From assembly GCF_006439025.1 (NCBI RefSeq), contig NZ_RCYZ01000003.1:62001-126000 (forward strand): DNA of 64,000 nucleotides, in the 5' to 3' direction. The translations under genes and the position numbers were made by a program. This DNA is from Hymenobacter nivis (GTDB lineage: Bacteria > Bacteroidota > Bacteroidia > Cytophagales > Hymenobacteraceae). The notes below the pieces were generated by a model. It searched no databases. It was not told the DNA's origin and saw only the letters and a list, made by a program, of their open reading frames with translations. Numbering within the stretch: position 1 is the stretch's first letter; each line of letters starts with the position of its first letter. Positions 47,582 through 56,143 of the stretch are shown here, piece after piece.

Positions 47582-48736
47582 TCAGTCGGTGGGCTGGCTG
47601 AAGCGAGGGTCCTGGATGAAGGTGGAGTCAGTCAACGTCTTCAAGAACAGCACGATCTGCTTCTTTTCGGTGTCCGTCAGGCCCAGGGGCTGGCCGATGC
47701 CGAGGGGGCTGTTGGTACCGTTGAGAATGTTGGCGTCGAGGTTGGGGCTGCCGTACTCGATGTGCTCGTTGTAGTGGGCCAGCACGTCCTCCAGGGTGGC
47801 GAAGCGGCCGTCGTGCATGTAGGGGCCCGTGAGGGCGATGTTGCGCAGCGAGGGGATGCGGAACTTGCCCTGGTCGGAGGGCAGGCCGGTGGGCACGGCG
47901 CGGCCCAGGTCGGTGAAGGTGCGGTCGAGGCCGTTGTTGACGAAGTCGTGGTTGGTTTGCAGGTCGCCGGCGTGGCAGTCGGCGCAGTTGCCGCCGCGGC
48001 CCAGGGCCGTGCCCGTGGGGTGGGTGATGAACAGCTGCAAGCCGCGCACCTCGTCGGCCGAGAGCACGCTGCGGTCGCCGCGGCGGTAGCGGTCGTAGCG
48101 CGAGTTGCCCGACACCAGCGTGCGCACGAACTGCGCCAGAGCCTTCAGCATGTTGTCTTCGGTGGGGGCCCCGGGCCCGAAGGCCTTGGCAAACCGCGCC
48201 ACGTAGGCCGGCTGGGCTTGCAGCTTGGCCACGCTGGCGGCCAGCGTCTGGTGCATTTCCACGGCGTTGGTGAGCGGGGTGCGGGCCTGCGCCTCCAGGC
48301 CCTTGTCCGATCCGTCCCAGGTCAGCAGCGGGTCCCAAAGCAAGTTGCTGAGCGACATGGCGCTGCGCGGGTGTCGGGCCCCGTTCACGCCCACGGCGTG
48401 GGCCAGCCCATCGGTGAAGGCCAGGGCCTGGCGGTGGCACGAGGCGCAGGAAATGCTGTTGTCAACCGACAGCGTTTTCTCGTAGAACAGGTGCCGGCCC
48501 AGGTCCACGCCTTCCACCGTGAGGGGGTTGTCGGCGGGCAGCAGCGGGCCAGCGGGGAAGTTGCTGGGCAGCGCCAGGGCGTAGGGCGTGGGCGCGGCGG
48601 TTGGGGGCGTGGGGGTGGGCACGTCGCTCCCACCGCCGCCGTCGTGGCTGCACGCGGCCACGGCAATGACGCCCACCAGGCCAGCGGCCACCCAACCGCG
48701 CGTCCGGCGCAGCCACAGCGAAGAAAAGTGCGTCAT
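47582..48736 (-). CDS. MbnH-like di-haem cytochrome c peroxidase/MauG-family lipoprotein
   Basis: 384 residues. Lipobox VAAC with C29. Two c-type haem sites: C97-A-S-C100-H101 and C251-A-D-C254-H255. Both have the DGLAHAVGVNG and RGGNCADCHAGD contexts of the MauG/CcpA group, and GPYMHDGRFATLEDVLAHY is the usual C-terminal motif. It starts 15 nt after the end of the MbnP-like gene and is on the same strand. In methanotrophs MbnH oxidises a Trp of MbnP to form a copper site, so this pair probably does the same or a related reaction at the outer envelope. No methanobactin genes are here. Confidence 0.9.
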   Translation of the reverse strand: MTHFSSLWLRRTRGWVAAGLVGVIAVAACSHDGGGGSDVPTPTPPTAAPTPYALALPSNFPAGPLLPADNPLTVEGVDLGRHLFYEKTLSVDNSISCASCHRQALAFTDGLAHAVGVNGARHPRSAMSLSNLLWDPLLTWDGSDKGLEAQARTPLTNAVEMHQTLAASVAKLQAQPAYVARFAKAFGPGAPTEDNMLKALAQFVRTLVSGNSRYDRYRRGDRSVLSADEVRGLQLFITHPTGTALGRGGNCADCHAGDLQTNHDFVNNGLDRTFTDLGRAVPTGLPSDQGKFRIPSLRNIALTGPYMHDGRFATLEDVLAHYNEHIEYGSPNLDANILNGTNSPLGIGQPLGLTDTEKKQIVLFLKTLTDSTFIQDPRFSQPTD

Positions 48737-48751
48737 AACGACGGGGTCAAA

Positions 48752-49528
48752 TTAATTAGTGGCTACCCGCTCCAACGTGAACAGGCCAGCGGCGTAGTTA
48801 TCGGCCAGGAGCGGGGCGCTGGCCCCGCCCATCACGTCGGATAGCTTGCTGAAATCGATGTTCTTGCTGGGGGCCCCAGCGTTGTCGAACAGGGCCAGCA
48901 CATTCACCCGCAGGTGCAGGGTGGGCGCCTGGGTGGCCGTCACGGCCAGGGGGGCCCCGGCGAAGGAAATGGTGCGCTGGGTGCCGTTGTCGCCGACGTG
49001 GAAGCGCAGGCCGCCGGCGGCCGCGGCGGCGGCGTGGGGGGCCTGGGGCGAGGTGCCTTCCATCTTCAGAAATACGTAGCCCGTGGTCCAGTCCCAGTAC
49101 AGGTCGTTGTTGGGGTCGAGGGCCCCGGTTTGGGCCCCGGCGGTGTTGCGGGCCGCGTCCACGCCCACCACGAAGCGCAGGCCGGTGTAGTTGGCCAGCG
49201 GCACGCCTGGCACCACCAAGTGCAGGGTGGCGGTTTTGGCGGCGTCCACGAGGTAGTAGCTCTCGGGCGCGGCGTAGGCGGTGCCATCGGCGCGCAGCAG
49301 CTCCACGTTCGAGAGCAGATACTTGAACTTAGTAACCTGGAAGGTCTGGCCGTCGGCCTTGGTGTAGCTGGTGCCGTCGAAGGCCAGCGGCGCAGTGCCC
49401 ACCACGTGCGTGAGGTCCAGCGCCACGCTGCCGGTGGCGGCCGTAGCGGGGTCGGCGTCTTTCTTACAGCCAGCGGCCAGCGCCACCAGCGGCAACAACA
49501 GGGCCCAAGCCCGGACAGGTAACTTCAT
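48752..49528 (-). CDS. MbnP-like lipoprotein, probable partner of the di-haem enzyme
   Basis: 258 residues from the ATG at 49528. Lipobox ALAAGC with C21. Family features: TFQVTKFKYLLSNVELL, YYLVDAAKT, FVVGVDAARNTAGAQTGALDP, LYWDWTTGYVFLKMEG, and RFHVGDNG with H177. W145 and W147 are the only Trp residues in the mature chain, so one of them would be the place for any Trp-to-kynurenine change. H41, H103, H165, H177 and H205 are available for copper. It is the first gene of the pair and probably the substrate of the enzyme encoded next. Confidence 0.9.
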   Translation of the reverse strand: MKLPVRAWALLLPLVALAAGCKKDADPATAATGSVALDLTHVVGTAPLAFDGTSYTKADGQTFQVTKFKYLLSNVELLRADGTAYAAPESYYLVDAAKTATLHLVVPGVPLANYTGLRFVVGVDAARNTAGAQTGALDPNNDLYWDWTTGYVFLKMEGTSPQAPHAAAAAAGGLRFHVGDNGTQRTISFAGAPLAVTATQAPTLHLRVNVLALFDNAGAPSKNIDFSKLSDVMGGASAPLLADNYAAGLFTLERVATN

Positions 49529-49755
49529 GGGTGCAAGCAAAAAAAGTAAACAGAACCGCGGCCTTCCGCCCTAACCGCCGCCGGGGCCCCAAAGTGCCCG
49601 GCCACTGGCAGCCAACGCCGGCGGGCCGCTTCCAAATATACGCCCCCCAAGAAAAGGCCCGAAAATGAGCCCCCCGTGACGCCGCGGCCCAAGGCGCTGC
49701 CGCCGGGCCCCGGGCAGGGCCAGCGCAAGCCCAAGCAAGCGGGAGCCAATCTTTT

Positions 49756-49781
49756 GCGGGCAAGTGCCTTAACTTGCCCGC
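49756..49781. promoter_or_regulatory. Perfect inverted repeat before the DoxX gene
   Basis: GCGGGCAAGT (49756-49765) and ACTTGCCCGC (49772-49781), 10 bp with a 6-nt loop, 20 nt before the DoxX start. It could be an operator or a hairpin. The remaining bases between the divergent MbnP and DoxX genes show nothing recognisable. Confidence 0.45.
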
Positions 49782-49801
49782 CTCACCTAGCCCCCGTTCT
49801 C

Positions 49802-50170
49802 ATGTCTGCTTCTACCCGCAACATCATCGCTTGGATTCTGCAAGTGCTGCTCGGCCTTGCCTTCATCGCCTCCGGCGTCAAGAAATTTATGGACCTGCCC
49901 GGCACAGTGGGCATGTTTGGCAGCCTGGGGCTGCCCGGGGCCCTGGCCTACGTGGTGGCCGGGGCCGAAGTGCTGGGCGGCATCGGCCTGCTCGTGCCGC
50001 GCTTCACGCGGCTGGCTGCGGCCGGGCTGGTCATTATCATGATTGGCGCGGTGATCATACACGCCACCAAGATTCCCGGCGGGCTGGCGGGCGGCGTGCC
50101 GGCCATTGTGCTGCTGGTGTTGCTGCTGCTGCTGATTGTGCTGCGCCGGCCCGCCCCGCTGGTGGCCTAA
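49802..50170 (+). CDS. DoxX family membrane protein
   Basis: 122 residues from the ATG at 49802, with four membrane segments (about 8-28, 48-66, 70-90 and 98-115). The family signature ILQVLLGLAFIASGVKKFM and later EVLGGIGLLVP are present. DoxX proteins are small redox or quinone-linked membrane proteins of uncertain role. The ABC exporter starts 80 nt downstream on the same strand. Confidence 0.9.
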   Translation: MSASTRNIIAWILQVLLGLAFIASGVKKFMDLPGTVGMFGSLGLPGALAYVVAGAEVLGGIGLLVPRFTRLAAAGLVIIMIGAVIIHATKIPGGLAGGVPAIVLLVLLLLLIVLRRPAPLVA

Positions 50171-50218
50171 ACCTCTGCCGTAAGGCGCCGGTTGTAGGGG
50201 CTTACGTTCGTTCTTTTT

Positions 50219-50239
50219 CGCCGGGCCCCGGGCCCGGCG
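50219..50239 (+). terminator. Short GC hairpin between DoxX and the ABC gene
   Basis: CGCCGGGCC, CCG loop, GGCCCGGCG, then CTTGCCTTTCT; 11 nt before the next start codon. It could attenuate or end the DoxX message. Confidence 0.4.
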
Positions 50240-50250
50240 CTTGCCTTTCT

Positions 50251-52032
50251 ATGCAATTACTTTTTAGCTACCTGCGGCGCTACTGGGGCCTGCTGGCCCT
50301 GGCCTTGGTGCTGGCCACCGTCAACCAGGTTTTCTCGCTGCTCGACCCCTACATTTTCCGCAAGCTGGTGGACCAGTTTACGGTACGCTACCCCGACATG
50401 AACGGGATGCGCAACGTGCCGTTCGCGCCCTTTTTTCGGGAGGCCATCCCGCTGCTGGCCATGATGTTGGGCGTGGCCATGGTGTCGCGCATCGCCAAGA
50501 ATTTCCAGGATTACTACGTCAACGTCATCACGCAGCGGCTGGGGGCCACCATGTATTCCGACGGCCTGCGGCATTCGCTCGACTTGCCCTACCAGGTGTT
50601 TGAGGACCAGCGCTCGGGCGAAACGCTGGGCAAGCTCCAGAAGGTGCGCATTGACGTGGAGAAGCTGATCCAAAGCTTTGTCAATGTGCTGTTTACCGCG
50701 CTCGTGGGCATTATTTTCGTGATGTGGTACGCCATCAGCGTGTACTGGCCCATTGCGCTGGGCTACTTCCTCACCATTCCGCTGCTGGGCATCCTGAGCT
50801 TTGCCTTGAGCAAGCGCATCAAGGTGATTCAGAAGACCATTGTAGCCGAAACCACGTCGCTGGCCGGCGCCACCACCGAGAGCCTGCGCAACATTGAGCT
50901 GATTAAGAGCCTCGGCCTGGCCCAGCAGGAAACCGACCGCCTGAACGGCATCACCGGCAAAATCCTGAAGCTGGAGCTGCGCAAAGTGCGCTTTTTGCGG
51001 TCGCTGAGCTTTGTGCAGGGCACGTTCGTGAATTTATTGCGCAACGTTATCATCCTGCTGCTGTTGTACTTGCGGGTGCAGAACCACATCAGCCTGGGCG
51101 AGTTTTTCTCGTTCTTCATCTACTCGTTCTCCATCTTCGGGCCGTTGCAGGAGTTTGGCACCATCATCGGCAACTACCGCGAGTCGGAAGCGTCGCTGGC
51201 TAATTTCCAGAAGATCCTCAACACCCCGCGCGACGTGCGGCCCGCGCACCCGGTGGAAATCGAAAAGATTGAAACGCTGGCTTTTGAGGATGTGCGCTTC
51301 AAGCACCTGAGCGCCGACGTGCCGGCCCTCGACGGCATTTCCTTCGGCGCGAAGCTGGGCGAAACCATTGCCTTCGTGGGGCCCTCGGGCTCGGGCAAAA
51401 CCACCCTCGTGAAGCTGCTCGTGGGCCTGTACCCGCCGCTCGACGGCCGCATCCGCTACAACGGCGTATCGAGCGACGAGGTAGACCTCGACGCCCTGCG
51501 CGAGCAAATCGGTTTTGTGACGCAAGACACGCAGCTCTTCGCCGGCACCATCCGCGAAAACCTGCGCTTCGTGGCCCCGAACGCTACGGACGAAGAATGC
51601 CTGCGGGCCCTGCACGAAGCGGCCGCCGACACGCTGCTCGCCCGGGCCCCCCAGGGCCTCGACACGGTGCTTGGCGAGGGCGGCGTGAAGGTATCGGGCG
51701 GCGAAAAGCAGCGCCTCAGCATTGCCCGGGCCCTGCTGCGCCGCCCCACCCTGCTCGTGTTCGACGAGGCCACCTCGGCCCTCGACTCGCTCACGGAGGA
51801 GGAAATTGGGCGCACGGTGCGCGAGCTCTCGGGCTCGCGCCAGCACATCACCATCCTCATCGCCCACCGCCTCAGCACCATCCTCCACGCCGACCGCATC
51901 TTCGTGCTCGAGCGCGGCCACGTGGCCGAAGCCGGCCGCCACGCCGAGCTGCTGGCCAGCAAAGGCCTGTACTACGCCATGTGGCGCCAGCAAATAGGCG
52001 AGCGGGCCCCCACGGCACTGGCCAAGGCCTAA
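50251..52032 (+). CDS. ABC exporter half-transporter (permease fused to ATPase)
   Basis: 593 residues from the ATG at 50251; the open frame before it does not read as protein. Six membrane segments fill residues 10 to about 310, with long cytoplasmic loops. The ATPase domain has Walker A (GPSGSGKTT, about 375), Q loop (FVTQDTQLF), signature (VSGGEKQRLS), Walker B (LLVFDEATSALD) and the H-loop (IAHRLST). It should work as a homodimer or heterodimer exporting a lipid, drug or peptide. There is no second half-transporter nearby, so a homodimer is more likely. Confidence 0.93.
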   Translation: MQLLFSYLRRYWGLLALALVLATVNQVFSLLDPYIFRKLVDQFTVRYPDMNGMRNVPFAPFFREAIPLLAMMLGVAMVSRIAKNFQDYYVNVITQRLGATMYSDGLRHSLDLPYQVFEDQRSGETLGKLQKVRIDVEKLIQSFVNVLFTALVGIIFVMWYAISVYWPIALGYFLTIPLLGILSFALSKRIKVIQKTIVAETTSLAGATTESLRNIELIKSLGLAQQETDRLNGITGKILKLELRKVRFLRSLSFVQGTFVNLLRNVIILLLLYLRVQNHISLGEFFSFFIYSFSIFGPLQEFGTIIGNYRESEASLANFQKILNTPRDVRPAHPVEIEKIETLAFEDVRFKHLSADVPALDGISFGAKLGETIAFVGPSGSGKTTLVKLLVGLYPPLDGRIRYNGVSSDEVDLDALREQIGFVTQDTQLFAGTIRENLRFVAPNATDEECLRALHEAAADTLLARAPQGLDTVLGEGGVKVSGGEKQRLSIARALLRRPTLLVFDEATSALDSLTEEEIGRTVRELSGSRQHITILIAHRLSTILHADRIFVLERGHVAEAGRHAELLASKGLYYAMWRQQIGERAPTALAKA

Positions 52033-52059
52033 CGCGGGCTTTGGCAGCTCGCCAAAAGA

Positions 52060-52090
52060 AAGCCGCCGCCGAGAACAACGGCGGCGGCTT
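52060..52090. terminator. Bidirectional hairpin between convergent genes
   Basis: AAGCCGCCGCCG (52060-52071) pairs with CGGCGGCGGCTT (52079-52090). A-rich sequence before it gives a T run on the minus strand, and the ABC and GH3 genes converge on it. Confidence 0.7.
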
Positions 52091-52197
52091 CGAATAAAAG
52101 CGAATAGCTTCGGAATCAGTGCGTAGAAACCATCGCCGCCGAAACCCCATAGGTCCCCACAGGGCCCCCAGGCTGGTGAGTTGCCCTGGCCGCGGGG

Positions 52198-54783
52198 CTA
52201 CTTCGCCGCCGGCGCCGCATACATGGCCAAGCTGCTGTTGTCCACGCCCGGCACTTTGGCCAAAGCCTTAACAGTGGCACCCTTAGGCAAGGTGAATGGC
52301 TGCTTATAGGCATTGGCGGCGGTGAATGCTGGGGTGGCGCCCGTGGTGGTGTAGTACAATTGCGCGCCGGGCGTGGGGCTGCTGAGGGTGACCCGGCCGG
52401 CCGCCACCTTAATGAGCGGCGGGGCCACGCGGTTAGCGTACCTGGCGGTGCGCGCGTCGCGAATGACGCCCTGCCAGTTCAGGCCGTAGCCGAAGTCGTA
52501 GCGGTGGCCGGCCGCGTCGGTGTAGCACACCATGTCGTGCGGAATGTCCTCGTTTTGCTCCTCCACGGTCTGCATGGTGGCGGGCAGCTGCACCGGCAGC
52601 AGGCCCCGGGGCTCGGCCTTGCCGGTCACAATGTCGAGCACCGCTTGGTGCGACACCCCGAAGCTAACCAGCAGCCCGCTCGCGTACTGCTCAAACTCGG
52701 CCGGCACCAGGGGCTTGGCGGCGTCGATGGCCACAATCACGGGCTTGCCCTTCATGGCCGCGTAGGTCTGCCGGATGATTTCGAGGTCCTTAGCGTTGCC
52801 CGTGGCCACGCTTTTGCCCCGGTACGTGCGGTCGGCAACGGTGGGCTCGGCGGGGTCGCCGGCGGCGAGGCTGTGGGCGCGGGCCTGGGTGGCGGTGTAG
52901 GGCCCGTACTGCAAGCTGATGGGCACGTAGCCGGTGCCGCCCTTTTGCACGTCGGCGGTGGCGTAGCCCGCCCCGCCGCTGGGGCTGCCGATGAACACCA
53001 GCGCGTAATCGGCCTTGGCAGGGTCGCTGGTCACGTTGAAGTAGCGCGCCAACACCGCGGCTGTGGCCACGTCTTCGTACCGCTCGGCCGAGGGTGGGCC
53101 GAAGAAGCCCTGCTGGGAAGGAATGAATTTTTGGGGCACGTACACCGTCTTTTTGGCCGGGATGGGCAGCGCCTGGCCCGCGTTTTTGAGCAGCACCACC
53201 GACTGCTGCTGCGCCGCGTAGCCGGCCCGCATAAACTCCGCGTTGCCCACCAGGGCTTGGGTTTTCTGGGCGTCGAGGTAGGGGTTTTCGAAAAGGCCGA
53301 GCCGGAAAATGTTGCGCAGCAGCCGCACCGCCGACTGTTCCATACGGGCCCGCATGAAGGCCTCGCCATGCGCTTTCACGCCCATGGCGTAGGCCGCCAC
53401 GATGGGCCCGGCCGCGTTGTTGCCGCCAAACTGGTCGGCGCCCGCCATCAGGATTTTGTAGTGGCGCTCGGCCACCGTGCGGCCTTCCATGCCCCAGGGC
53501 TTGCCGCCGAAGATGGCGGGCGTGGCCCCCTCGTCGTTCGTAATGCCCCAGTCGGTGCACACCACCCCGTCGAACCCGTAGCGCTGGCGCAGCAGGTCGG
53601 TGATGAGGTACTGGCTGTAGCCGTTGCCCACCGACTCCTTGTTCTTGGCATCGACGCCCGACGAAACCGTGTAGTAGGGCATCACTGCCGCCGCCATCTT
53701 CGTCTTGCCGTTGAGTTTCAGGGCCCCGTCCACGAAGGGAATCAGGTGCTCGTCGAAGTTGTGGCCCGGGTACACGGCGTACTTGCCGTAGGCGTAGTGC
53801 GCGTCGCGGCCGCCTTCCTCGGGGCCCCCACCGGGCCAGTGCTTTATCATGGCATTCACGCTGTTATACCCCCAGCCGTCGGCAATTTCGGCGGCGCCCG
53901 TGGAGGTCTGGAAGCCGTCGACGTAGGCGCGGGCCATGTCGGCGCTCAGCTGGGGGTCTTCTCCAAAGGTGTCGGCGATGCGCGACCAGCGGGGCTCGCT
54001 GGCCAGGTCAATCTGGGGCGATAAGGCCGTGGTGATGCCCAGGGCGCGGTATTCCTGGGCCGCGATGGTGCCAAACTGCTGGGTAATGGCCGGGTCGAAG
54101 GTGGCGGCCAGCCCCAGCTCGTCGGGCCAGTGCGACAGCTGCCCGCCGGCGCCGGCCGTGTACTCCACCCCCGAGTTGGTGCCGTGCCGGGGGTCCGAGC
54201 TGTTGTTGGCCGGGATGCCGAGGCCCGCGCCTTCCACCAGGGCCTGCACGTTGTTGTTCCAGCGGGCGGCCGTTTCGGGGCTTTGCACCTGCGTCAGCAG
54301 CACGTGGCGCAGGTTGTCGTCGAGCAGGAACTTGCGCTGCTGGTCCGTCACCGCCGCCGCGTCGGTGCTGCCCTCCGCAAACGGCTTGCCCTGGTAGGTG
54401 CCGGCGGCAAAGGGCCCCGCCTTGGCCGGAACGGCCTGGTGGCCGCTGTAGAGCATCAGGCCGGCAATCTGCGCCACCGACAGCTGGGCGGCCAGGTCCA
54501 GGGCGCGCTGCTGCGCGGGCAGCCGCCAGTCTTCGTACTTGTCGAGCTGCCCGTTCTTGTTCAGGTCCTTAAAGTATTTGCCCTCCCGCTCCAGGATTTT
54601 CACCCCCGATTCTGCCACGTGGCCCAGCGTGGCCCCCCCGGGGTTGCGCACGTAGATGACGACGGGGCCCTCGGCGCGCGGCCCACGCGCGGGCGTTTCG
54701 GATTTCATGCCGAGCAGCAGGGCACCCAGGCCACTGGCACCGGCCGCCAACAGTAGCAGCGAAAGCGAGGAATTCTTTTTCAT
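52198..54783 (-). CDS. GH3-family glycoside hydrolase with C-terminal add-on domain
   Basis: 861 residues with an N-terminal signal/anchor (SLSLLLLAAGASGLGALLLG). An EF-hand-like insert (DLNKNGQLDKYEDWR, about 72-86) precedes the GH3 barrel with the acidic RHGTNSG stretch, DTFGEDPQLSADMARAYVDG and the nucleophile Asp in FDGVVCTDWG. The second GH3 domain follows (VVLLKNAGQALPI; VAIDAAKPLVPAEFEQYASGLLV). The end carries a small beta domain (GAQLYYTTTGATPAF; LPKGATVKALA) like the chitobiase C-terminal module. It should release beta-linked glucose, xylose or GlcNAc in the periplasm. The gene is followed by a bidirectional hairpin. Confidence 0.92.
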   Translation of the reverse strand: MKKNSSLSLLLLAAGASGLGALLLGMKSETPARGPRAEGPVVIYVRNPGGATLGHVAESGVKILEREGKYFKDLNKNGQLDKYEDWRLPAQQRALDLAAQLSVAQIAGLMLYSGHQAVPAKAGPFAAGTYQGKPFAEGSTDAAAVTDQQRKFLLDDNLRHVLLTQVQSPETAARWNNNVQALVEGAGLGIPANNSSDPRHGTNSGVEYTAGAGGQLSHWPDELGLAATFDPAITQQFGTIAAQEYRALGITTALSPQIDLASEPRWSRIADTFGEDPQLSADMARAYVDGFQTSTGAAEIADGWGYNSVNAMIKHWPGGGPEEGGRDAHYAYGKYAVYPGHNFDEHLIPFVDGALKLNGKTKMAAAVMPYYTVSSGVDAKNKESVGNGYSQYLITDLLRQRYGFDGVVCTDWGITNDEGATPAIFGGKPWGMEGRTVAERHYKILMAGADQFGGNNAAGPIVAAYAMGVKAHGEAFMRARMEQSAVRLLRNIFRLGLFENPYLDAQKTQALVGNAEFMRAGYAAQQQSVVLLKNAGQALPIPAKKTVYVPQKFIPSQQGFFGPPSAERYEDVATAAVLARYFNVTSDPAKADYALVFIGSPSGGAGYATADVQKGGTGYVPISLQYGPYTATQARAHSLAAGDPAEPTVADRTYRGKSVATGNAKDLEIIRQTYAAMKGKPVIVAIDAAKPLVPAEFEQYASGLLVSFGVSHQAVLDIVTGKAEPRGLLPVQLPATMQTVEEQNEDIPHDMVCYTDAAGHRYDFGYGLNWQGVIRDARTARYANRVAPPLIKVAAGRVTLSSPTPGAQLYYTTTGATPAFTAANAYKQPFTLPKGATVKALAKVPGVDNSSLAMYAAPAAK

Positions 54784-55120
54784 GGGAAATGGGGAAGAGT
54801 AGGGCCAGTCAGCCGCAGCAGGTGTTCGCCGGCCAACAGGGCCGCTACTTTACTGATTACGTGACTGATTAGCAAAAGCTGGCTCAATGTAAAGCGCCAC
54901 CGTTAATTTGGATCGCAACCGGGTTGAAAACCCGAAACCGAGGGCCCCGGCGCTTACCTAAGCAGCGCTGCCCCCCGGCCCTTTCCCCACGTTACACCCA
55001 CCCACAGAGGCCGTACCTGGCCCCGGCAACGCCAGTGGCACCAAGCCACACTGGCACCGCCGGGGCCCTAAACAGGGGCCCCAACGGTGCCAGTCAGGTT
55101 ATAGCTCGGCGCTGGGCGGG
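54784..55120. other. Gene-free stretch with a possible terminator for PPK2
   Basis: 337 bp without a gene. A hairpin with arms ACTGGCACCG (55050-55059) and CGGTGCCAGT (55085-55094) encloses GGGGCCCT/AGGGGCCCC. It lies 27 nt after the PPK2 stop on the minus strand and may terminate it, although no T run follows. Confidence 0.45.
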
Positions 55121-55945
55121 CTACTTAATTACCTGCGCTTTCAGGTCGAAGTCGGCCTTGGGGGGCTGGGGGTTCATGTCTTCCAGCGTGGCCACTACGA
55201 TTTCGGCAATGGCTAGGTCGCGGGTCCACTTGTGGTCGGCGGGCACCACAAACCAGGGCGCGTCGTCGGTCGAGCAGTGGGCCAGCGCGTCGCTGTACAC
55301 GTCCTGATAATCGTCCCAACGGGCGCGCTCCTTGAGGTCGCCGGGCTCAAATTTCCAGCGCTTGGCCGGCTCGTCGAGGCGGTCCTGGAGGCGTTCGGCC
55401 TGCTCTTCTTTGGAAATGTGCAGGAAAAACTTGAGGATGCGCGTGCCGCTGCGGGTCAGCAGCTGCTCGAAATTATTGATGTCGTCGAAGCGCTGGTGGG
55501 CCGTTTTCTTGTCTATCAATTCGTGCACGCGGGTCACGAGCACGTCTTCGTAGTGCGAGCGGTTGAACACCCCGATGTGGCCCCGCGACGGTGCTTTGAG
55601 GTGGATGCGCCACAGGAAATCGTGCGCCAGCTCGGCCGCCGATGGGGCCTTGAAGGAGGCCACCTGCACGCCGGCCGGGTTCACACCCGTGAGCAAGTTG
55701 CCGATGGCCCCGTCCTTGCCGCCCGTGTCCATGGCCTGAAACACCAGCAGCAAGCTGCGCTGGTGCTCGGCGTAGAGGTTTTCTTGGAGCTCAACCAGGC
55801 GTTGGCGCAGGGCGGCCAAGCGTGGCTGCGCCGATTCCTTGTGGGCGTAGGTTTCGCCAAATACGCCTTTGTCTTTGGTGGACACGTCGGCCAGCTTGAA
55901 GTGCTTGTTCTTGACGAGCACGGCGGGGGTTTCGGGGTATTTCAT
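55121..55945 (-). CDS. ppk2: Polyphosphate kinase 2 family protein
   Basis: 274 residues from the ATG at 55945; the much longer open frame beyond is not protein-like. Walker A (LLVFQAMDTGGKDGAI, around 75), the Walker B region with FNRSHYEDVLVTRVH (RSHYED), and the lid helix with KERARWDDYQDVYSD are all present. PPK2 enzymes use polyphosphate to phosphorylate nucleoside mono- or diphosphates. Which class this belongs to was not decided. It is cytoplasmic and stands alone. Confidence 0.93.
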   Translation of the reverse strand: MKYPETPAVLVKNKHFKLADVSTKDKGVFGETYAHKESAQPRLAALRQRLVELQENLYAEHQRSLLLVFQAMDTGGKDGAIGNLLTGVNPAGVQVASFKAPSAAELAHDFLWRIHLKAPSRGHIGVFNRSHYEDVLVTRVHELIDKKTAHQRFDDINNFEQLLTRSGTRILKFFLHISKEEQAERLQDRLDEPAKRWKFEPGDLKERARWDDYQDVYSDALAHCSTDDAPWFVVPADHKWTRDLAIAEIVVATLEDMNPQPPKADFDLKAQVIK

Positions 55946-56143
55946 GGGCCGTATTACGGGAATATTATTCGGGCCGCCGTAGGTGCGGGCCGGGGGCCCT
56001 AAAAAATAAACGAAAAGCCCTCCGTTTTGCGTTAGTATACCGGAGGCCCGCCCGGCCGCCCTGGGGGCCCGACCGGTTTTTTCTGGCTGGTTGTTTGCCT
56101 CCCTTTCTTCACTGCTTTCCCTCGCTTTATTCCACCGTTCGCT

